Assembly: GCA_002411515.1 (NCBI GenBank)
Contig: DHTF01000011.1
Span: forward strand, 1 to 28,088
Source of the DNA: Proteiniphilum sp. UBA5267
GTDB taxonomy: Bacteria > Bacteroidota > Bacteroidia > Bacteroidales > Dysgonomonadaceae
Length of the DNA: 28,088 bases
Reading direction: 5' to 3'
Made by a program: the position numbers and the translations under genes. Positions 16,538-24,200 of this stretch are shown piece after piece. The stretch's first letter is position 1. Each line of letters opens with the position of its first letter. The notes beneath the pieces are model-generated. The model saw only the letters and a program-made list of their open reading frames with translations, made no database searches and had not been told where the DNA came from.

Positions 16538-19342
16538 TCAATTTGAAAATTGATAAGTTCCTGCATCAATCTCAAACAAAATATATCCTTTCTTTTTATC
16601 CTTCCGTCTTGACAGACCGGAATCCTCCTTCACCTTTTTACCTGCTTCATCGGGAAACCAGACCGTAGCGCGGCAGTTGGGGGGGACGGTTACCTTCATT
16701 GTCAATCTCCCGTTGGTGCGTTCCCACGAGGAGCGGATAACACCCGCCGGTGAGTCGAAGTCGGCACGGGCCCACGAAACCTGCGATTCGGTCAGTTGGG
16801 GTATCCGGATGTGAAAATTCCGGTATCCCGATGTCCCGGTAGCTTGCCTGATACCTGCCACCCCATCCACATACCATGCCCCGGGATAGAGGTAGGAACT
16901 GTGCAGGAGGGAGTGTCCCGGGAGATCTTTTTCCCACATCTCCCACATGGTGGTAGCACCCTGCTCCCGCATATAACCCCAACTGGGATAGGTAGATTGA
17001 GAGGTCATGTCGTAGATCAGGTCATCACGACCCTCTTCCCGCAACACTTTAAAGAGCATGGTTCCCCCGGTAATGCCCACATCGATGTGTCCCTCCCGCT
17101 GGATGCGTATTTCATTTTCCAGACTCTTCATCACCCGTGGGCGCACTGCTGCTGGCATGATGTCGCCGTAAAGTGCTGCAGCCAAACTTCGCATGGACTG
17201 ATCAGCATAGTTGGCTTCTTCTTCGTGGAAATATTTTGCGTGAATGGCTTTTGCAGCTTTTTCTGCTTGCAGTGTCCAGTGCTTTGCTTCTGCATCTTTC
17301 CCGATTATCCTGGCGATCTGAGCAGCTGTTTTCAGATTATAGACCCAGTAACAGTTATTAAAAAAGAGGTTTTCATCGGAGTAATTGTTCATTCCTGCGG
17401 CGGTTGCACCCGGCCAAAGCCAGTCACCCAGAAAATCCCATTGTCCGCCATACCGTTTCAGCATGTTGTTTTCAACGTGCGAATCCAGAAAAGCCAACCA
17501 ACCTCTGATCATGTCAAAATTCTCTTTTAGCACATCCTTATCGCCGTGATATTGATACATAAACCAGGGAAGCGTGACTACGATGCCGCCCCAAGCAGGT
17601 CCCCCGCCACCGTGATATGTGGGGGCTGTCTGCGGCAGGATGCCTCCACCCAGATGACGGCCACTGCCTTCCTGTTTGCGTGCCCAGTTGGGATCGTTCA
17701 TGTTGCCCACCATCGGCTCGGTGCCCTGAACATCGCGCCAGTCCTCCAGCCACTTGCTGTAAAAAGCACCCAGCTTGTAGTTGAGCAACCCGGTTTCAGA
17801 GGTGGCATGTGCATCGCCTCCATAACCAAATCGCTCCCGCTGAGGGCAGTCGACGATATATCCACCGAGCGACAAATTCTCAAAGGTCCATTTTACGGTG
17901 TTATAGATCCAGTTCTGCAGTGAATCGGAGCATGCAAAAGTAGTTGCATCACCAAAACCAGTGCGAACCATCCACCCTTTGATATCCTCTTTGCGCGGAG
18001 GAGATGACACACCTTTGATGGTAATCCACCGGCCCGACATGTAGTTAAACCGGTTCTGAAAAAGACCTTCCCCCGAAGGCCCCATCACATAGGCACTCTG
18101 CAGGTTGAAGGTCATCTCTTCCTGCGCTCTTTCGGAATATCGAAAACGGATAGTATCCCCGGGATTGCCCTTCACCCTGATTGCTGTTATTCCGGCAAAG
18201 TTAACACCCATGTCCACGCGATAGGAACCATCGGGCCGACTTTCTATGTCGACCGGTTTGATTTCGTCCATCATCCTATTGGTTTCAACCTGTTGGGCCG
18301 ATAAGGTGAGAGCAGGTGTAAAGGATGTGGCGTGTTGCCAGGTGCGGTCGTCGAACCCGGTCAGATTCCACTCTATCACTTCCTTATTTGCATCCCATAT
18401 CTCTCCTCCGTAGCCGCCTACACCAAATCCCCAGTTGCCTATCAGCATATTGGGACTGGGGTGGGTTCTCCAACTTTCGTCAGTGACGATGCGGTTTATT
18501 CTTTCTCCTTTTTCATTCCAGAGATCAGCTTGTGCGATGACGATGGGTGTGCGCGGCTTATCAGGGGTAGCGTAGGGCGCATAAATGGACCAGGCTGTTC
18601 CCAGCCAGAGCGCGATGACATTCTCTCCACGCTGCATTGCCGGGGCAATATCATAGGCGATGTAACGAGCCCGTTTGGTATGATCGGTGACGGCAGGTGC
18701 AAACAGGTGATTACCTATTTTCTGTCCGTTTACATAGACCTCGTGATAACCCACCGATGCCACAAAGAGGGTTGCTTTTGCCGGCTTCTCGTTTAAGTGG
18801 ACTGTCTTCCTGAACCAGGGGTCGGACATCTTGTTGGCTCCTTTCGCTGGATTATATGCTTCTCCCGTGCCAATCCACTTCGCCGTCCACTCATCCTGTG
18901 AAAAAAGACCGGTACTCCACTCAGCTGCCTCGCTGGAACCTGATTCATATTCCTTTTCATCTTTTACCGACACCTTCCAGTAGTATCGACGATCAGATTG
19001 CAACGGTTTACCGTTATATTTGATTAGCTGCATGGCATCCGACGGTATCCAGCCTGAGTCCCACATATCGCCGCGATGGCTGTCGAGTTGCTGCCGTGAG
19101 TCGGCGACCAGAATCCGATAAGCTGTTTGGCGCTGACCATGGGCAGCCTCATTTGTTGCTTGCAGTTTCCAACTAAAACGGGGTGCTTTCACATCCAGCC
19201 CGGTGGGACGGGTCAGATACTCACAGGTGAGTTCTATCGGCGCAATGCTGCAGGCTTCGGTGTTGCCCTGTGTAATTGCACAAAGAGTAGCGGAGATGAT
19301 CAGCATACACAGGATGCTTGTTGTTCTTGTTCTCATTGTCAT
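16538..19342 (-). CDS. GH78 alpha-L-rhamnosidase, secreted
   Basis: Predicted exo-alpha-L-rhamnosidase of 934 residues with a cleavable signal peptide (about 1-26). The modules are those of GH78: N-terminal sandwich (PIELTCEYLTRP... to about 155), Bac_rhamnosid_N with GYHEVYVNGQKIG near 198-210, the central sandwich (about 360-460) and the helical barrel (about 465-830). The acid cluster is DCPQRERFGYGGD with Asp498, Glu503 and Asp510; the spacing of +5 and +12 matches, as I recall, the Asp567/Glu572/Asp579 set of Bacillus RhaB. The base lies in MWEMWEKD (Glu801). The start ATG at 19342 is 3 bp after the GH127 stop; an ATG two codons later is also possible. A Lys/Arg-rich loop (SRRKDKKKG) occurs near the C-terminus. 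The module resembles the GH78 half of the fusion protein upstream. Confidence 0.95.
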   Translation of the reverse strand: MTMRTRTTSILCMLIISATLCAITQGNTEACSIAPIELTCEYLTRPTGLDVKAPRFSWKLQATNEAAHGQRQTAYRILVADSRQQLDSHRGDMWDSGWIPSDAMQLIKYNGKPLQSDRRYYWKVSVKDEKEYESGSSEAAEWSTGLFSQDEWTAKWIGTGEAYNPAKGANKMSDPWFRKTVHLNEKPAKATLFVASVGYHEVYVNGQKIGNHLFAPAVTDHTKRARYIAYDIAPAMQRGENVIALWLGTAWSIYAPYATPDKPRTPIVIAQADLWNEKGERINRIVTDESWRTHPSPNMLIGNWGFGVGGYGGEIWDANKEVIEWNLTGFDDRTWQHATSFTPALTLSAQQVETNRMMDEIKPVDIESRPDGSYRVDMGVNFAGITAIRVKGNPGDTIRFRYSERAQEEMTFNLQSAYVMGPSGEGLFQNRFNYMSGRWITIKGVSSPPRKEDIKGWMVRTGFGDATTFACSDSLQNWIYNTVKWTFENLSLGGYIVDCPQRERFGYGGDAHATSETGLLNYKLGAFYSKWLEDWRDVQGTEPMVGNMNDPNWARKQEGSGRHLGGGILPQTAPTYHGGGGPAWGGIVVTLPWFMYQYHGDKDVLKENFDMIRGWLAFLDSHVENNMLKRYGGQWDFLGDWLWPGATAAGMNNYSDENLFFNNCYWVYNLKTAAQIARIIGKDAEAKHWTLQAEKAAKAIHAKYFHEEEANYADQSMRSLAAALYGDIMPAAVRPRVMKSLENEIRIQREGHIDVGITGGTMLFKVLREEGRDDLIYDMTSQSTYPSWGYMREQGATTMWEMWEKDLPGHSLLHSSYLYPGAWYVDGVAGIRQATGTSGYRNFHIRIPQLTESQVSWARADFDSPAGVIRSSWERTNGRLTMKVTVPPNCRATVWFPDEAGKKVKEDSGLSRRKDKKKGYILFEIDAGTYQFSN

Positions 19343-19345
19343 TAA

Positions 19346-21226
19346 TTAATTTTTAGGGTTGTATAATTGGGGCATCCATACCCTGAAGAAGGGAAATCCG
19401 TTTCTTGTGTTTCCAGCCGATGCATAATCGCAAAAATCTATCGTTACTTGTTTGGCTCCTTGTTCTGTGTAAGATTCGGGAATAAAATCGGCGGAAAAAA
19501 GCATCCACATGTTTGGGTCAGATGGTTTCCGGGACATCACATCAATAGTCCCGTCTTCATTCAGTACCGGAGCCAGGATCGCTTCAAGCGCAGGATCACC
19601 AAGCCTCTCATCCCTGGCTAGCAGGATTGGTCCTCGTGTGACGGCTACAAATTGTGGCTGGTCACCCATTCTGTGTAACTTCCCCTTCATTTCAAATTCC
19701 ACTGAAATCAGGTCGTTGTTTTTCCAGTCACGGGTCAATCTCAGGTAGTCGCCCGGTGTTACCTTTTCTGGTGTCATCCCGTTTACAGATACGATGGAGG
19801 AGCTACTCCATGCAGGAATCCGTAAGGCAATCTCCATTTGCTCATTTTTGAGCAACTCCAGTTTAATATCGATCTTGCCCGACTGCGGATAGTCGGTTTT
19901 CTGGACTACCCGGATAGTTTGTTCGCCAGGGGTTTGGAGCTGGTAAGTGCCATCAATATAAAAATTGAGCGAGATACCCTGTTCTGACTGCATCACACAG
20001 GTGTGGGGGATTGTGAAAAGTCCCCTCGGCCCACTTGCATTGCAGCAGTTGAGGCCCATGCCACACTGCTCCGATCCTTCCAACCGCTGTCCGGCAAGGG
20101 GGGTATATTTAGCCCAGTCGGAGCCATCGGGGCGCATAGCCCCCAATAGTGCATTATAAAGGGTTTGTTCAATCGCATCGGCATACTTCGCTTCCCCTGT
20201 CAGGCGTAGCAGCTGCTGGTTGAATTTGATCCAGGTGACGGTGACACAGGTTTCCTGATAATGTGCGATGGGCATGGTTTGCTTCTTTTTTCCCGAAAAC
20301 CAGGCTTCCATCGCGGAGCCGGAGCCGGCAATATTTATTTCACTCTCTGCTATGCTTTGCCATGTTTGTTCGGCCGCCGTTTTATACTCCTTTTTTCCTG
20401 TTATCCGGTACAACTCTAACAGTCCCTCATAGCAGGACATCATTTCGTAGGCTTTCTGTCCCTGCTCCCATCCGTACCAGTTTTTTTCTGGTTTGGGAAA
20501 GCGTTTTCCCACAGGAACAGCAGCCTTGGATATTAATTGAGGGCCCTCCGGTGTTTCCCATTGCCGGACAATCTCTTCGGCGAACGCCAGATACTTTTGA
20601 TTTTCTGTTCGGTTGTAGAGCTGACAAATAGGCTCCAACACCGATGAGGCAGCCATACCCCGATGGTTTCCCATCTGGACTATGTGGGCATGTTGCTCCC
20701 CGAGTTCCTGAATGAGGAAGTCGGCTTCTTTGGTGGCTGCCTCCAGTGCTTTTTTATCTTTTGTGAGGTCATAGTAGGCGATCAAGCCGAGCATGCAGTA
20801 TTTTCTGCCCCAGATATCCCATGCTTTCAACCGGCTTTCCGGCGCGTAGTTTCCAATATAACCGTCGGGTGTTTGGGTTGCCATCAGCCCCTCTGCGGCG
20901 CTTTTTAGCTTTGTTCGAAGCGAGGGAGAGGGGTTGTATTGGTATGCAAGTGCTGCAGAAGTGAACCATTTTCCCCAAAACTCACCCTGCCAACAGCTGT
21001 GTTCATCCCGTACTGTAAATGGCTCAACGAGCCTTTCCACATTTTGTGCAAGGATGCGATTGTTGTAGGAAGCATCCAATTTTTCACCCACATAATCATT
21101 AATCTCTACATTGGATGATGGGTAAAGTACATCATGTACTCTTTGATGAGGAAGTATTTGTTGTCCGTTTGTTCTCAGACATATGGCAAAAAAAAGCATG
21201 AATATTAAATAGGGCTGTTTGGTCAT
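19346..21226 (-). CDS. GH127 family glycoside hydrolase (beta-L-arabinofuranosidase-like)
   Basis: 626-residue exported enzyme with a signal peptide (about 1-22, ending TNGQ). GH127 enzymes of the HypBA1 type use a zinc-bound Cys nucleophile. The matching residues are present: Glu325 and Cys327 in HYQETCVT and Cys394-Cys395 in LNCCNASGPRG, corresponding to Glu338, Cys340, Cys417 and Cys418. The (alpha/alpha)6 barrel covers about 40-420 (WFTSAALAYQYN, TPDGYIGNY, YEMMSCYEGLLELYRITG), followed by beta-sandwich domains with RIPAWSSSSIVSVNG and AVTRGPILLARDE. HypBA1 removes beta-L-arabinofuranose. Another GH127 member acts on aceric acid in rhamnogalacturonan II, so the sugar is not certain. It lies 68 bp after the fusion gene and 3 bp before the next GH78. 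Confidence 0.94.
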   Translation of the reverse strand: MTKQPYLIFMLFFAICLRTNGQQILPHQRVHDVLYPSSNVEINDYVGEKLDASYNNRILAQNVERLVEPFTVRDEHSCWQGEFWGKWFTSAALAYQYNPSPSLRTKLKSAAEGLMATQTPDGYIGNYAPESRLKAWDIWGRKYCMLGLIAYYDLTKDKKALEAATKEADFLIQELGEQHAHIVQMGNHRGMAASSVLEPICQLYNRTENQKYLAFAEEIVRQWETPEGPQLISKAAVPVGKRFPKPEKNWYGWEQGQKAYEMMSCYEGLLELYRITGKKEYKTAAEQTWQSIAESEINIAGSGSAMEAWFSGKKKQTMPIAHYQETCVTVTWIKFNQQLLRLTGEAKYADAIEQTLYNALLGAMRPDGSDWAKYTPLAGQRLEGSEQCGMGLNCCNASGPRGLFTIPHTCVMQSEQGISLNFYIDGTYQLQTPGEQTIRVVQKTDYPQSGKIDIKLELLKNEQMEIALRIPAWSSSSIVSVNGMTPEKVTPGDYLRLTRDWKNNDLISVEFEMKGKLHRMGDQPQFVAVTRGPILLARDERLGDPALEAILAPVLNEDGTIDVMSRKPSDPNMWMLFSADFIPESYTEQGAKQVTIDFCDYASAGNTRNGFPFFRVWMPQLYNPKN

Positions 21227-21294
21227 ATAATTTATATTTTAAGAGTGTGTGTAATATCTCAACTCCTTTTCAAAATAGACTGAGGGTGTTACAT

Positions 21295-24200
21295 TCAATC
21301 ATTTTTTGGGGATGATTCATGAGCGGAATAAATATAGACCGGTCCTAATAAACCATATTCTTTGAACGTTGAACCTGCTGCGGGAGCACTGATGGTCCAA
21401 GTTTTTCTTTCATTTTCAGGTAAACTGGCATCATATGACAGTCTGTTGAACCAGGTACTTGTCACCTCCACCTCAAGATGGTTGCTGCCTTCTTTGATAT
21501 GCCTGCTAATGTCCACCTGATAAGGGTAACACCATTTTGTATCTACATATTCTCCGTTAAGATAAACTTTTGCAATCATCTCCACTCGGCCCAGATCCAA
21601 CATATACTGCATACCCGATTGTTTTTCACGTAAATGAATGTTGTTCGAATAAGATGCTGTTCCTGAAAACGATACACCTTCATCTGAAAAAGGCATGTTT
21701 TTCCATGAAGTCAATTTATCCATTTTAATAGACATTGTGTCAACTCCCCAGCCTTTGGGGAAATTTATGAGCCATGGTTGCGTAATCTCTCTCTTTTCGG
21801 TTTTGCAAAAATACTCACTCTTTCTTTCTGAACTACTATTTTTGAATACCACGAACAAGGAACTGCCTGCCGATATATTCATGGACAGGTTTGTCTCTTT
21901 TTTTGTTTTAATACCCTGTTTTATCTCACGGATGTTTCCCGTTATGGGATCCCATATCTCAGCATATTTCTTATTGCTACGGAATTTTATATTTCCCTGA
22001 AAACCTTTTTCAGGAGGCATGGATATAAAATAGAGATCAGCATCGTAGGTCTGACGGTGGTACCAGCGTAAATCATGCGATTCAACCTCGATATCATGTG
22101 TAATGTTTTCAGAAATAAGAACATGTTCGATATCAGCAATATATACCTTCCCTTTACCGATACTCCGTACCCTTTGTGAGCCATCACCCCATAGTTCTTG
22201 TACCAATTCCTGAAAACGTGCTTTAGAGGATTCTCCACCACTCAGTGTTGCAATATTCAGAGGGGGGGCACCTGTAACAATTGCTCCATCCTTGACCAGG
22301 GAGAGAATCTTCTCCAGGGTTTCCGGCACCATTCGCTTGCAATCATGCAGCCATAGTACCCGGTATGTGATGCCTTCAGGTGTGATCAATAGCCCATCTT
22401 TTACAGATAGCCTGTTCAACAACACGTCCGGATTGCAATAATCATATCTGAATCCATCAGGGAAATCGAGTAATTGATCCGGTTTATGATTCTGTTCATC
22501 ACCCAGATACATCAAAACATCCGAAATAGGGCGGCCACACTCAAGCATATAGGTACACCTGGCCAGATAATCGGTAAAGAGTGGCATATGCTGCCACCAT
22601 GTTTGTAAACGTAAAAAAGGAGTTCCTATCTTAGCCCCAAATGAGGAACCGGGTGGCAGGAAATCTGTTCTGGGATTATGCGTATAAGTATGGAAAACAG
22701 GATGAGTAACTCCTTCGGCATAATGTATATCGGCAATATCTTTCAGATAAGCAGGATGCTCATTCCACGTTAAATCGAATGAGGTAAATGCTTCTGCGGC
22801 TACTCTTTTTTTACCATACATGTGGGCTGCAGAAACAGCCGGTTTAACCGGTTTGAATTCAAGGCTGCCAACAAACGACTCACTTCTGGGGTGCCAGTAC
22901 TCACACATCGGTATGTCGGCGTATTTATAGTACTCCAGTATATCACCCGGAAAGATATCACCTGAAGCTGTTTCAAAAGAGAGTCTTAAATCGTTTTTTT
23001 TAGCTAAATGGTTCATTTCACCAAAGAAATTCTTCACAAGCAGATCGTTAAGCGTTACACGCCAATCCCGCAGAAACAATGATGTGCTTTCAGGGTTATC
23101 TACTACGTATCCAAACAGTGCAGGGAAGATGCTGAAAATTGAGTAACCCCATTTATCCTGAAATATTTTATCGAGCCCGCCTGTCCAGGTTTGTGTTTTA
23201 CACTCCCAGCTGTCAAGCAGTATGCCATCCAGCATATTATCCTTGAGCACACCATCTCCGTTGATCAACCTGCCAATATAACCATCAAAATTGGCCCTGA
23301 TCCCAGAAGTACTAAGTTTGGTAGACTCCCAGCCAGTTGCTTCAGGTGGGGCAGGACCGTTTTTCATGCCGGTATTCACATCTCCGATCCTCAATACCGT
23401 CCAGTCGCCTTCTGGTACTTTCCAGGTTAGCAATCCCGAGGGATCCATATGCCCAGTAATGTTCACAATTTTTGAGGGATCCACCCATGACTCTTTCGAC
23501 TGATCAGGATAATCCTCTCTCATGATTCTACGCAAAGTCCATGCTGCTTCAGATTCCCAGTTCTGTTGCCTGGCGGCTGTATAGAAGTTGATATAAGAAA
23601 GTGCCATTTCATGTAGGTTACTTATCTCAATCTGATAGTTATCTGTTGTAGCCTCTTTGCATGCAATGGTTACAGACCGGTCGTCCTGCCAGCTTCCAGG
23701 AGGCATATTTATACGTGCAATAACCTCTTTGTTGTCCGGTGTGATTGCATAAACAGATACAGTAACATCTGGTGAATAGCACCAGGCGTGGGAAAAAGAT
23801 TCAACAGGAGGAAATTCCACGGTACGTATTGTAACTTTCTTCGAAAAACGTACATCGATGGTTGTTGGCGCAGATGGGGAAGGGGGTAGCAACACTTTTT
23901 TTTGACTGATCAGACAATCTCTGATTGCAGACCCCTTCAGATTACTGGTGACATTTTCAGGTATGAATCTTTCTCCTGTGTCACCTTTAGGCGTGGGAAA
24001 TGCGATGACGAACAGGTCTTTATAGTTGCGCCACTCATCGTTTGTATTCTTCGGTTTTTCCAGCCTCAAACGAACTGCCTGTCCGCCTAAAATGTCTGTG
24101 CGTGAGTAGGTTAGGTGACGCATTGAGTTTTCAGGTTCAATCCATGGGCCACCGGCATAGGACCATCCGGGACAGTTTTGCATATAATAACGGAGGCCCA

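Noticed and set aside
16510..16560. TTTTCAA/TTGAAAA palindrome at the end of the second GH78 gene as a terminator
   Set aside because: The stem is AT-only and very short-looped, no strong T-run follows on minus, and the next GH78 has no clear promoter of its own, so read-through is more likely.
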